Notes under the pieces: generated by a model
Database searches by the model: none
Seen by the model: the letters and a program-made list of their open reading frames with translations, nothing else
What the model was told of the DNA's origin: nothing
Source of the DNA: Phycomyces blakesleeanus NRRL 1555(-)
Taxonomy: Eukaryota; Mucoromycota; Mucoromycetes; Mucorales; Phycomycetaceae
Length of the DNA: 64,000 nucleotides
Assembly: GCF_001638985.1 (NCBI RefSeq)
Contig: NW_017265154.1
Coordinates: forward strand, 186,001 to 250,000
Reading direction: 5' to 3'
Program-made: the position numbers and the translations under genes
Shown: in pieces, positions 1 through 10,279 of the stretch
Layout: every line of letters starts with the position of its first letter
How positions within the stretch are numbered: position 1 is the stretch's first letter

Positions 1-242
1 AGAGCAGTAAGACAATATTAGTGAACGTACACTCTTTTTAATTTCATAATAAAAAGAAGAAGAAAATCTGTAGTTTTTCCTACCCATTATAATGGTATGT
101 ATATATATATATATATGTTAAAGGGCATTGTATATAATATCCAACTGTTTTTATTTGTTAATAATTACACATGTTTAAACCATAGTTACTACGCCTTATA
201 CGTCAAATAATCCACAAGTGTCTGTAACTTTCTTCTTTTCAG

Positions 243-327
243 GTCAAATATTCTAGTGGCTATTGTTCTTGAGATCAAGAGAAGTTTCGGAAGTATACCC
301 AAGCCAAAAGCACATGGTCTTGTGTAA
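243..327 (+). CDS. 3'-terminal exon of an unknown gene (partial)
   Basis: A pyrimidine-rich acceptor (TTTCTTCTTTTCAG) ends at 242. The open frame after it begins with the third base of a split codon, reads SNILVAIVLEIKRSFGS and ends HGLV-stop at 325-327. A donor-like AGCA|GTAAGA at positions 3-12 could close the preceding exon, giving an intron of about 235 nt. The rest of the gene lies left of the window. The product is not recognised. The stop overlaps a GTAAGT, so this could also be an internal exon, but nothing downstream looks coding before 878. Confidence 0.4.
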
Positions 328-679
328 GTAACTAATCTTAAGCCCCTTTCTCTCTCTCTCTCTCTCTCTCTCTCGCTAATATGTCACTAACAATATTTCT
401 AATATATACCCACAGTTTCAAATGACAGAAAAAAAGGGGGGTTTGAGTATACAAACACATAAATACATACATAAACACTGTATAGAAACTGTATTATATG
501 CTGTGTATATTGTATAGAAACAAAAACAATAAGTGAATTAAAGCACAATATTATCGTATAAAAGTATGTTTAGCCTATCGAATGATATTGCACGCACTTC
601 AAATTGATTAACATCATCATCATCATCATCATCATCATCATTTAATTGCTAAGCCTTTAAAGTTTCATACCAAGCCTCT
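328..679. other. Intergenic stretch with microsatellites
   Basis: No gene is seen. It holds a CT dinucleotide tract (about 349-374), several TA-rich runs and a CAT trinucleotide tract (about 612-641). It separates the partial upstream gene from the first of the tandem membrane-protein genes. Confidence 0.6.
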
Positions 680-694
680 AAGAGTAAATATATA
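680..694 (+). promoter_or_regulatory. Putative TATA-type promoter shared by the tandem pair (copy 1)
   Basis: AAGAGTAAATATATA lies about 198 bp before the ATG of the first paralog. Nearly the same word, AAGAGTAATATATA, occurs at 3225-3238 before the second paralog. Both are preceded by AAGCC-containing sequence. Retention of this block in both copies suggests a core promoter duplicated with the genes; the function is inferred. Confidence 0.4.
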
Positions 695-877
695 CATATA
701 TAGGTATCATTGTTGTTGATGTAAAGTAAAAAAAAAACAATAACACAAAATGTAATAAATGTAACAGGATGGGTCTTAATTTCATCCTTTTCTCTCTCTC
801 TTTATATCTATACACACACACACACACATATATATATATATGTATAGACTTTACCTACAATTATTTGGGCCTGTATA

Positions 878-2275
878 ATGTTTCTACAAAGATTACAGTT
901 CATTTTATGTATTATAGTATCGATCTTTGTATCCAAATGTCGTGCTCCGCCAATACAGCAAGAATACACTATATCAGCTAGTGGACTGGCAATATTCTCG
1001 ATTCTGAGAGCTGTCTTGCTTGTCTACATGATTCACGTCGTAACTGTTCGACCTAGAACCGGAATCACAGATTTCCCTACTCTTCATCGACGTATAATAG
1101 CCTTTATATACCCTACCGGTGGAATAGGCACATCGATATATTCTATGTACAAATTATTCTATGCTGATAAAATACTCGGAATCAGCCAGTACAGCCACTT
1201 GTTGAAAAGATACGAAAAAGAGGAACAAGAAGAAAAAGAGCAAAAAGCAAAAGAAGGCAACGGTATAATGGCAGAAAATACAAATTCACCACACACACCG
1301 CTTTTACCCAAAATATCCACGCCAGAGGGCGAGAAAAATCAGGTGGACAGCACAAGGTTGACAGAATCTCAAACACTTTGCTTAAAGGTTTCCAAATTAA
1401 GAGAACGACTAGTCAAGGCTATGAAAATAGAGAGAATCAAGATTGACGAGTGGGACAATTCGCCTCATCTGGCAGCATTTTTGCATGTAATTGGACCGGA
1501 AAATTCAAGGAAAACAAGACATTGCATCTTAAGTGGTTCGGTAACCATCGGGTTCGACAATAAAACATCAAATATGTACATCGGAGACAGGTGCAAAACC
1601 AAAGAAATCTCTGTACTTGGACCAGGCGCAATCTGCGAAAGTCAAGGGAAAATACACCCAACTTCCTTGCGATACATGTCGATTGATATGATAAACCAGC
1701 TCGAAACAGCCTATAATACAGATAATACATCCTATGTCGAGTTATTTGTCACAATTGGCCAGATATTCTTTACCACACTTGAATGCCTAAACTTAGACGG
1801 AGACAGGTGGATCAAGGTTGTCCTTATTATATACACAGCAACGGCAGCCCTTCAGACCGTCTCGCTCCTAGTCCTACACAAGCAAACAACAGCCTTTAGT
1901 ATCAAGGATGAGGAAGACAAACAACTAGTGGACACGTATGAAAAGCGTCTTTTAACTGAAGAGGATCGGGAAATCTTTCGCAAAATTATAATCGACTTGG
2001 ATCAAAATGTAAATCTGACACTGTACGGAATCCTTTTTGGAATAATAGTATCCCTGGCGATTGGCGTGTGGGCGGATTACAGCATCCACAGTGTAACAGA
2101 ATGGCTGGTAATATCCTGGATCCTTAGCCCTTGTCTTATTGCTATATTTAATCAGGCTGTTGCATCTCTTGGGCATTGGGATAATCTTGTGCTTACGATG
2201 GCAGTTCCTATCATATCGATGCTTTCCTTTGGGTGTCTCATTGCTGCTACAATTACTGGATACATGCCAGAATAA
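878..2275 (+). CDS. Tandem-duplicated membrane/secretory protein, unknown function (copy 1)
   Basis: Intronless, 465 aa. The start is chosen because the second copy has the matching MxLQRLxFIL start. Residues 1-23 look like a signal peptide, with likely cleavage near CRA-PP. A hydrophobic segment follows at about 33-57. Then come a conserved block with VRPRTG, YPxxGIGT and DKILGISQY, a charged low-complexity linker (about 108-160), a short helical stretch, a conserved globular block (LAAFLHVIGPE, SVTIGF), and at least four hydrophobic segments in the last 170 residues (near 310-335, 385-405, 410-430, 440-463). The family is not recognised. The layout (short signal, VRPRxG block, YP-SG motif, C-terminal membrane bundle) loosely recalls uncharacterised multi-pass fungal proteins. 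The paralog follows 1.1 kb downstream on the same strand. Confidence 0.85.
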   Translation: MFLQRLQFILCIIVSIFVSKCRAPPIQQEYTISASGLAIFSILRAVLLVYMIHVVTVRPRTGITDFPTLHRRIIAFIYPTGGIGTSIYSMYKLFYADKILGISQYSHLLKRYEKEEQEEKEQKAKEGNGIMAENTNSPHTPLLPKISTPEGEKNQVDSTRLTESQTLCLKVSKLRERLVKAMKIERIKIDEWDNSPHLAAFLHVIGPENSRKTRHCILSGSVTIGFDNKTSNMYIGDRCKTKEISVLGPGAICESQGKIHPTSLRYMSIDMINQLETAYNTDNTSYVELFVTIGQIFFTTLECLNLDGDRWIKVVLIIYTATAALQTVSLLVLHKQTTAFSIKDEEDKQLVDTYEKRLLTEEDREIFRKIIIDLDQNVNLTLYGILFGIIVSLAIGVWADYSIHSVTEWLVISWILSPCLIAIFNQAVASLGHWDNLVLTMAVPIISMLSFGCLIAATITGYMPE

Positions 2276-3224
2276 TAATAATAATAATATACATATAATT
2301 TAATTTATATCTTGAAAGATAAACCCAACCCAACCTAAACCCAATACACAGCTTTTACTTTTATAGCAAATACCTAAGCAAATGATATTTTAAAGAAAAA
2401 TAATTCTAGAAGTGTACTCTGTTTTCACTAGTAGTTCACATACAGTTAATTATTAATGAAAGCACAATATGCCAAACATTACTGCAAGTGAAAAGTTTAA
2501 CTATACGCAGACCATTAACAGAAATACAGTTGGATTAAATCTGGAATATTTGAAGCAAACAAAGACAATCATTTGTATTCTGAAACCTACAAATTTTAAA
2601 GCTGTAACACTTAGTAAGGGATTCTCTATTGATATTATAATTTATTCTTAATGCTAATAAGAGCATAGAAAAATATAAGTACGTGCTTATATATAGATTC
2701 ACACAAAAGAACAAAGGGTATTTTCTTATATTTTCCCATTTATTCTTGCTATCGAAAAAGCACATTACGCTTATATAATATCCTCAATTTGCACTGAAAG
2801 GCTTTGAAAGAAGAATACAAAAACATCTAGAAGATTCTCTTTGACGAGTATAATAGATCCCGATCAAACTTACTACGTCTTTTATATTCACTTAAATTAT
2901 CTGTATAGCTATTGTTTCTAAATTCAAAATAAGCTTCGATTTGTGCATCAATGCATATATTGTTATATAGCTTATTCCTCGTTCGACTATAAAATAATAG
3001 TAATCAACTGCCAATGAAATTGCTTTTTCATATCTCCAATGAGATTTTAAGCACAAGCATATATACAATGAAAGTGATCGTGTGCTTTACATATTGGTTT
3101 AAAGCAATTGAATATCTCAATAGATCCAAAGCCTCACTATTCTATAATTATATCCCATACACTCTGGGTTTAGTAATATTTTATTATTTGAGAGCCAAGC
3201 CTTTGGTTTTAACCTTAAGCCCAT
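2276..3224. other. Spacer between the tandem paralogs
   Basis: AT-rich, with only short open frames that show no composition or motif support. Just after the copy 1 stop is an AAT repeat, then AATTTATATCTTGAAAGA (about 2305-2322). A close match, AATTTATATCTTGTAAGA, follows the copy 2 stop, so the duplicated unit included the 3' UTR. Confidence 0.6.
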
Positions 3225-3238
3225 AAGAGTAATATATA
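3225..3238 (+). promoter_or_regulatory. Putative TATA-type promoter shared by the tandem pair (copy 2)
   Basis: AAGAGTAATATATA lies about 132 bp before the chosen ATG at 3357 and matches the block before copy 1. If this is the TATA region, the ATG at 3240 would fall almost on it, which favours 3357 as the true start. Confidence 0.4.
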
Positions 3239-3356
3239 AATGTTATTACAGTTTATTACAATTAATGTCTTTGTCTATTTCTCTAGCAATTCTATCCAAC
3301 AATTTTTCGTCACTCTCCCTACATACACTTTATTTCTGGCTACTTATGTCTATACA

Positions 3357-4772
3357 ATGCTTTTACAAAGATTACGTTTCATTCTATACATAGTTTTGTT
3401 GGCTTTTATTCCTAAATGCTATGCTCCACCAATAGAACAAGACGATGTTAAGTTCACCAGTAAACTACCCGTAGTTTCGATTCTGCGGACTGTCCTACTC
3501 GGGTATATGACACATATTGTAACCATTCGACCTAGAACAGGCGTTTCAGGCTTCTCTACTATTTTTCGGCGACTTTTAGCGCTTTTATACCCTTCCAGTG
3601 GAATTGGCACAGCAATAGAATCCATGTACAAATCTTTTAATGGAGACAAAATACTCGGGATCTCTCAATACACATTCTTGTTGAAAAGCTACGACGATGA
3701 AAATAGCGATAAAGCAACAGAGAAGAAAGACGGTGATTCTCACTATCCAAACAATAAAGCTTCATCAGACTCATTGCTTTTGATCAAAGCCTCCGCATCA
3801 GAATGTGAGAAGGATGAAGAAGAGAACACCGAGAGCACTGATGCACAAGAACTTCATTTGGAGATTTCCCGGCTAAGAGATCGATTGGTCCAAGATGCAA
3901 AAAACAAAAACATTGATATTAAAGAATACGACAATGCACCATATCTGGCAGCATTTCTACATGTAATTGGTCCTGAGCAAGCAAAGAAAACGAAAGGTTG
4001 TATCCTAAACCGCTCAGTTACTATTGGATTCAACAATGTCAAACCAACTATATATATGCTGTCCAGCCGTGTGACCAACGAAATATCTGTTACTGGCCCA
4101 GGTGCAGCTTGTAAAAATCAAGCAGAAATATTGCCAAAGGTGTTCCGCTATATGTCGGACAGTATGATAGATCAGCTTGAAACAGCCCATAATATGGATG
4201 AAACATCATATGTCGAAATACTTGTTACTATCGGACAGCTATTCTTTACCACAATCGAATGCATGGACATAGATGGGGACAGATGGGCCAAGGTTATTAT
4301 TATCATATACACTTCAATGTCGGTTCTTCAGACAGGTTCTCTAATTGCCCTCCACAAACAAACGATGGCCTTTAGTATCAAGAATGACGGGCGCGAGAAC
4401 ATGTTTCTTAACAGCAAAGTCCTTACATTAACTGAAGAAGAGCGTAAACTCCTAGGGGAATCGACTAATAAGTTTGAGAGCAATGAAGAAGTGGTCATCC
4501 TTTCTACATTTACAGGCATTGTAGTATTTTTACTAATTGGAATATGGGCAGATTACAGTAGCCACAGCATAACAGAATGGCTTGTACTGGCTTGGATTCT
4601 TAGCCCTATTCTTGCTGCTTTGGGTTTTTTTACTTTTATTTGTAATAATTCAGATATTATGCTTTATTTAATCCTCGTTATTGCATCTATTAGTTCCATT
4701 GGGTGTCTAATTGCGGCTACAATTATTGGATATTTACCTAAAGAAAATATTATAATCTCCCCTGTGTTGTAA
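3357..4772 (+). CDS. Tandem-duplicated membrane/secretory protein, unknown function (copy 2)
   Basis: Intronless, 471 aa from the ATG at 3357. An in-frame ATG at 3240 would add 39 residues, but copy 1 starts at the equivalent of 3357 and the added stretch lies on the presumed promoter, so the shorter form is preferred. It is roughly 60% identical to copy 1 by eye across the VRPRTG/GIGT/DKILGISQY block and the LAAFLHVIGPE-to-HKQTxAFSIK block. The acidic linker (about residues 105-165) has diverged in sequence and length. The signal peptide and C-terminal membrane segments are kept. Both copies are open over full length, so both are probably functional. Function unknown. Confidence 0.85.
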   Translation: MLLQRLRFILYIVLLAFIPKCYAPPIEQDDVKFTSKLPVVSILRTVLLGYMTHIVTIRPRTGVSGFSTIFRRLLALLYPSSGIGTAIESMYKSFNGDKILGISQYTFLLKSYDDENSDKATEKKDGDSHYPNNKASSDSLLLIKASASECEKDEEENTESTDAQELHLEISRLRDRLVQDAKNKNIDIKEYDNAPYLAAFLHVIGPEQAKKTKGCILNRSVTIGFNNVKPTIYMLSSRVTNEISVTGPGAACKNQAEILPKVFRYMSDSMIDQLETAHNMDETSYVEILVTIGQLFFTTIECMDIDGDRWAKVIIIIYTSMSVLQTGSLIALHKQTMAFSIKNDGRENMFLNSKVLTLTEEERKLLGESTNKFESNEEVVILSTFTGIVVFLLIGIWADYSSHSITEWLVLAWILSPILAALGFFTFICNNSDIMLYLILVIASISSIGCLIAATIIGYLPKENIIISPVL

Positions 4773-5450
4773 TTTATATCTTGTAAGAAAAATGCTTTAA
4801 TTTATTACAATACACTATAGCAAAGAAATGGTGCTTTTAGCAGAGGATTCTTTTTTTTTTTGTAAAATACACTTCCACGCAAAACCCTGGGAAAATTAAA
4901 AGAAATACACCCTTAGACACACATACTTTCCCGTAGGAATAGCTGATAAAAGTTATGGACTGAACCACAAAATAAATATATTTCATTAATTTGATAACTA
5001 TTATACACCATATATATTTATTAGAAGTATAGTAATTCTATAGTTTCTTAGCAAGCAAACCTCAAGAGAATAAAGAAAATGAATTATTGTGCTTATTTTT
5101 CTTTAGTTTTTTCTTTATAGAAAATTAAGCACTAGACTTCTACCCCCCAGCATATACATGGACATAGAGTTAGTATTCTTTTTATATATATATATATATA
5201 GCTTTTATTTTTACAGATTTTAACTATCTTTACTTATATTTAGATTTCTGAAACAGTTATAAGATATTAATCCTATCAATATAAATATATAATTAGTTCG
5301 AGGATTTAATAGTGAATATATGATCCACTTTGTCCCAAGTTCTTTGATTCGATCTGACATTGCCATGCAATGCATTTCCATCACTCTTTCTTTTTTGGGT
5401 ATTTTCTTCTATTAATCTTGAAAAGTGCAATCCAACAATTGTGTATTCTT
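4773..5450. other. AT-rich intergenic DNA
   Basis: No gene seen. It contains the copied 3' UTR word, a T-run near 4851-4860 and a TA microsatellite near 5184-5200. It marks the start of the mobile-element-rich zone. Confidence 0.5.
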
Positions 5451-5834
5451 TTACTTTATCCTTTTATCTCTCAGCTTACGTTCAAAGTATGCCCAGATAT
5501 TGTTTATTGAGTAAATCTTAGGCATATTAAACTCAGTATATGCTAGACACGTCAACGTTACAAGTCCTTCGAATCGATCGTATTTATAAGAATTCTCGAG
5601 ATCTTTGTAGACGTCGGTAGTCTCAATATGAAGTAGGATGTAACCTGAATTCAGGGGGTGTTTGTTACCGAATGGTAAGCCATTAGATTTGAATAATTTT
5701 ATTAGCTTTATTTCTGTAATGGTTGAAGAAGTTGGGAAAAAGGTGTTTTGCATTGACTGCAAAAACATGGTGGGGTAAAAAGGGGAATGTATAAAAGAAA
5801 GATTGGTGTTTATTAAAATTCCACTACAAAACAC
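5451..5834 (-). other. Orphan open frame, possible remnant of a mobile element
   Basis: About 127 codons are open, but the frame begins without an ATG (GTG); the first ATG is some 20 codons in. The C-terminal part has amino-acid usage that looks coding and ends near NNIWAYFERKLRDKRIK. It lies downstream of, and on the same strand as, the Tc1-type HTH frame, and the ending vaguely recalls the PIENxW helix near the end of Tc1 transposases. That resemblance is weak. No catalytic DDE residues can be placed and the reading could be chance. Confidence 0.2.
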
Positions 5835-5956
5835 ACTTGACCTCGGGAAACTTGCAACAATCTCACTAAAACTGCCCTTTTTGTTTTCTATAGTGTATTC
5901 ACTCTATATTACCTAATTTTACTGCTGATTGGAATGACAAGCATTTATTGCAAGAT

Positions 5957-6382
5957 TTAATCTGTTTTTGATGCGCCTTTTCGTGAAGAAGACTTATTTG
6001 GAGCAGAACAAGACCGTAAACCAAGTTTTTTCAAGTTATTGCGAACAGCATCCCTCTTAATTGGTACACCTGAAGATTCTTGGATTGCAGCCGTAATCAT
6101 ATCTAAGGTTGCGGATGGATTATTCCGCACAATATTTCCCAGAACTCTCAAATCACGATCATTTAAGAGAGTAGGTCTTCCTTCACGAGATTTACAAGTA
6201 GCGGTACCCGTTTTCTTCATTCTCTCAATAGTCGTTGTCACCGTTGTATAGGGTAAATCATATTCGCGCGCAATCTTTGCCATGGAAATTCCAAAGTCAT
6301 AGGCACCGACAATCTTGCCTTTCATATAATCTGAAAGTTCAGCACTCTTTTTAGGAGCTTGCTTAACAATTTTATGAGACAT
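5957..6382 (-). CDS. Tc1/mariner-type bipartite HTH protein without catalytic domain
   Basis: A 141-aa frame with its own ATG and stop. Residues about 18-60 form a first helix-turn-helix (KGKIVGAYDFGISMAKIARE, then PYTTVTTTIERM). A basic linker with an REGRP motif follows (GRPTLLNDRDLR), then a second HTH (ATLDMITAAIQESSGVPIKR, followed by RDAVRNNLKKLGLRS). This is the paired-like DNA-binding half of a Tc1-type transposase. It stops about 20 residues after the second HTH with a basic Ser/Lys tail, where a full transposase of about 340 aa would enter its DDE domain. It may be a truncated element or a domesticated DNA-binding protein. The frame is intact, with no internal stops. Confidence 0.7.
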   Translation of the reverse strand: MSHKIVKQAPKKSAELSDYMKGKIVGAYDFGISMAKIAREYDLPYTTVTTTIERMKKTGTATCKSREGRPTLLNDRDLRVLGNIVRNNPSATLDMITAAIQESSGVPIKRDAVRNNLKKLGLRSCSAPNKSSSRKGASKTD

Positions 6383-6729
6383 TGAAAGATTTGATTAAGA
6401 AAAATAATGAAAAAATAAATAAAAAAAATAAAAACAACAATAGGTGGTTTTTACCAGAGCTTCCTTTTTTGGTAACACGAACCCTTACAAGAGTTGATGG
6501 AATATTTTCAAGCTCAACTAAATAAAAAAATATATTTAATGCATAGTTGCTGTGTCCCCCCCTTTTTTTTAAAAAAAATAGCAATCTTACGGGAACGACA
6601 TTTCTTTGTGGAGGCACGACATTTCTATCTACCCGGACTAATCAGTTGTGACTACATGCCCGAGACCCGGTGTCTTTCTCTAATCCTTCAGGGCAAAATG
6701 ACGTGTCCTGAAAAAAACACAATATATTC
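6383..6729. other. Spacer between HTH frame and MITE
   Basis: No gene. It holds a T8A8 palindrome (6563-6578) directly after a C-run. The word TGTCCCCCC(C)TTTTTT here recurs near 7532-7548, on the other side of the MITE, and may be an older element boundary. Confidence 0.4.
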
Positions 6730-7279
6730 ATTAGGTGCTCACGGAATCAGTTATTGATATAAAATTTCCTATTGATTACTTTACTAAACACCATATATAG
6801 TGATTTCCAAAATTCAAAAAAGGCTATTTCGCTTTAAAGTCCGTGAATTTTTCCCCTGCTCTCTACCAGGGGAAAAAAAAAATTAATACCCATATATGGT
6901 GATTTCCATAATTCCTATCGACACTGCGTGTAAGAATCATCTTGTTTTTACTATATTATCTCATTTTCTAGGCTTTTTTATATATATTAAAGCTAGTATT
7001 TTTTAGAGAAGCATACAATACATTACTGTAAATAAAATATATTGTTCCGAGCAGTATATTTTGTACTTCTTTAACAAGAAATGGGAAAACAATCGATTTT
7101 AATATGCTATATGTTCAAACAAGGTCATATCTCTTGAGTGTAGTACTGATTACAGCACCGACTTAAAATTACGTAATTAGCACCTATACTTGGTAATTAG
7201 CGCTATCCTAAATATGGTGTTTAGTAAAGTAATCAATAGGAAATTTTATATCAATAACTGATTCCGTGAGCACCTAATA
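6730..7279. mobile_element. Non-autonomous DNA transposon (MITE) with perfect 67-bp inverted repeats
   Basis: The left end (6730-6796) starts ATTAGGTGCTCACGGAATCA. The right end (7213-7279) is its exact reverse complement over 67 bases. The element is 550 bp, AT-rich and has no reading frame of note. If the ends are GGTGCTC...GAGCACC, both sides are flanked by TA, which fits the TA target duplication of Tc1/mariner elements. Inside, a word like CATATATxGTGATTTCCA appears twice (near 6791 and 6892). Perfect repeat identity suggests recent insertion. The Tc1-type HTH frame 350 bp away need not be its driver. Confidence 0.85.
7213..7279. repeat. Right terminal inverted repeat of the MITE
   Basis: Reverse complement of 6730-6796 with no mismatch over 67 bases. 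It ends in GAGCACCTAAT. Confidence 0.9.
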
Positions 7280-7654
7280 TGCGCATTAGCTTTACTACTT
7301 TGTCCCCACATTTTGTGTTTATCTATCTCTCCCCAGGCACGTAAATCTCGTTATTTTAAGAGCTATAGTCTGTATTTGAGAAACTTAATAATAAAATACT
7401 GTCTTATACGAAAAACAAATCCTATATATTCAATTAGTAACCCTAAGTTTAGACTTGACACTACGCCAAAAAAAATAGGAGTTTTAGAGGTGGTTTCACA
7501 GGTGGTTCCGGAGGGGAAGCCAGGGCGCGTTTTGTGTCCCCCCTTTTTTCCAACCCTGAGTTCATGTGCATTTTAATACATCTCCGCTTACCGGTAGTTT
7601 TAAGATTCTATTAATATATTGATAACCTTTTCTTTTGCTAATATTTGTCTTTCA

Positions 7655-7951
7655 ATTGGACAAAACTTCTTTAAGTATAGTTGAAATATTATATGCCATT
7701 GGTTACTACTAATTCATTATTCTTTTAATTTAGATTCTTTTAAATATTTCTTGCTTAATCATTGTTTTTATTGGATAAGACATAATTGCACTGTAGTGTA
7801 TTTTATAAAAATACATTTTTATTGGTTTCTCAAATGGATATATTTTTTATTTATCGTTTTTATTGGTTATTACACTACACAATTACATTTTATATATCAC
7901 TTTTATTGGCTGTTATGATAGACATTACATTTTATACATCATTTTTATTGG
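7655..7951 (+). repeat. Array of seven ATTGG motifs, about 42-bp period
   Basis: ATTGG occurs at 7655, 7698, 7770, 7821, 7862, 7905 and 7947, mostly as TTTTTATTGGTT in a TA-rich context, with spacings of 43, 72, 51, 41, 43 and 42. The last five form a degenerate tandem array. Two ten-base palindromes, CACTGTAGTG (7789-7798) and CACTGCAGTG (8004-8013), lie within and just after it. Short, regularly spaced subterminal motifs are typical of CACTA-type elements, and this array sits just before the Tnp2-type transposase. It could instead be a CCAAT-box cluster. Confidence 0.55.
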
Positions 7952-8129
7952 TTATAAACAGTCAAATACATCATATACTTCCAATATTAAATATACTACT
8001 TTACACTGCAGTGGATAGTTACTTACAATTGCCTCCTTTGACGGTCTTTCCAGAGATGACTGACTCTTGCAATGGATGCCCAATTTTGATGGCATCTGGT
8101 GAAATCTATACCAACCCTCTTAAGCATGT

Positions 8130-10279
8130 TTGCATGTTTATTGCAAATCATTGTTCGATCACATCGCTGGTGAGAATCCAATTCCTGCCAGCACAATGAT
8201 ACAGCTTCCTCTGGGTAGACAGCTTGCAGTTGCTTTGGCCAACGACCGCACCAGAAAAGAGATGCTGTATCGCCACAATCATACGCAAAAGGCTGATGGC
8301 AGCATTTCCGATGTCTTTGACGGACAGGCATACCAGTCAAAGAAGCATCTTTTCTCGGGTGAAAACGACATCGCCATTTCGCTGTCTGTTGATGGGTTTG
8401 CTCCCCATAGTGTTCCAGGTTCGGTAACCATTGTCCACGTTACCAACCTCAACCTTCCCCCAATGATCCGCTACGAGCGCAGCCGTATGATCCAAGTCGC
8501 GATCATCCCTGGTCCCAAAGCACCCGCCGACTTCTGGTCATTCCTGGAGCCTGTTCTGAAAGAACTTCGGGTTCTCCAAGCCGGTGGAATGGTTGTGAAG
8601 ACACCATCTAGAGATATTAGTGCAAAAGTCCATGTACTAATGACAACTGGCGACATCCCAGCTCTGGGAAAGATGGCTTGTCATGTGGGCCATATGAGTA
8701 AGGATGGCTGCCGCATCTGCCACGTTGTGGGTCAATCTCCTGGCCATGGCCAATATTTCCGAATGCCATCTGCCATCACCATGCGCACACCGGAAAGTTT
8801 CAAGCACTTTGATGAGGTGGCCTCATCCAGCAAAAAAGGGTTAACTGGCCAATCTCCCTTCTCCTTACTGGGTTCCTTCTCTGGTCCGTTCTTCTTTGCA
8901 TTGGATGAAATGCACGGCATTTGTCACGGCATTGGCAAACAGGTCTGGGGGCTCGTGTGTGGCAAGTATGGAAAAGATCATCCTCTCTCTCTCCCTTGCT
9001 GCTCAGAAAGAAATTGGTACTGCCATGGTGTCAACCAGAAGAAGTATTCCGACATCTTTCCACGGTGCATGGATCAACATCGCAACAAGATCAGGGTACT
9101 TCCGGGCTGTGGACTGGGCTGACTTCATTTTGTTTGTTATCCCCACGCTTGTGGCAGAGCGTGTCCGTGACCAAGCTGCCCGTAAGGCATTGCTTGACCT
9201 GGTGCAGACATGCAACCTACTCATGAGCTGGGAGTTATCAGCAGAGGAGAAAACCTTGATCAAAACGTAAGCTTTAATTATAATTAATATTATTATTTTA
9301 TAACTTGTGTTAACTTATCTTTTTTTTTAGAAATCTCGTCGCATGGAATGCGTATCTGGAAGCCTCGCTAGCTAAAGGAGAGGTCCAGCTCAAGGTCTTT
9401 ACGATCAACCAGCACCTCCTGCAGCACTATCCCGCAATGATAGAAGCGTATGGTCCCCCCAGAGCGTATAGTGCACGATCTGTCGAGAGGGCGATTGGGG
9501 AATACTCGCGAGCAATAAAAAGTAATTCGGCAATTGGAATCAACGCTGGCAACATCATGCTTGGCTTGACACAGATTCGACAGATGAGAGTTGAAAATTA
9601 AATAACGACAACAGCAACAGTAACAGCAACAACTCTCCTTCAGTATGACGATCCCTCTGCTGGTTGGCCAATTGACCGAGAAGGTAGTAATTTTGGTACT
9701 GATTCTGACATTGAGTTCTGGGGGCCTTTGAGGAACAGAACGATTGTTGATAGTTTTGGAGGCATTTCTTGTCTTCCAGAGCTTCTTCAAAAGTTCTACG
9801 AATCAAAGGGGGAAGAGTGTAGTATGATTAAAGCAGCCATTAAAACAAGCCGTAAGGCATTTGTAAATGGTTGTGTTATTGACTCTGCACTCGACCATAA
9901 TTGTGTAAGAGAGGCACATAACGTCAGACTTCAGGTTCAGGTTGATGAGAACCGCAACATTGGGCAAAGCTACTCTCCAGTCTACAAGGATTTCTTTGGG
10001 AATGTCGTCGTTTTCTTTGAGCACAAGCTCAACAACAAGAGGTGGCCGCTTGTCCTTGTCAATGTTTATGCAGTTCGTTTGGTAAATAGTATACCAGCAA
10101 TCAACAATGGGCAAATGAAGCCAATGGTAGTTCACCTGGCAGATGTCAAAGAATTAGTTGGTTTGGTGAAGTCGGACGCGACTATAAACACAATAACAAC
10201 AACAGCAACAACATATGTAGTGTGGCCAGAGCTTAACCGCGGCCCAAAACTGTCACTTGGTTCTCTTGCAGACTTATAA
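8130..10279 (+). pseudogene. Broken Tnp2-type (CACTA, Transposase_21-like) transposase
   Basis: The open frame from 8130 lacks a starting ATG (first ATG near 8197) and follows a stop, so the N-terminus is missing. It carries the Tnp2 core: SLSVDGFAPHSVPGS with the first acidic residue, TNLNLPPMIRYERS, IIPGPKAPADFWSFLEPV, TTGDIPALGKMACHVG and a KDGCRICHV cysteine pair. In the CT-rich tract near 8975-9000 the frame shifts; the same protein continues in another frame (SLAAQKEIGTAMVSTRRS) to 9266. A good GT-AG intron (9267-9330) leads to an exon that ends in TAA at 9599-9601. The same frame then stays open through 10279, with DFFGNVVVFFEHKLNNKRWP, so this TAA looks like a disabling nonsense mutation. 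Net state: 5' truncation, one frameshift, one internal stop. Confidence 0.8.
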
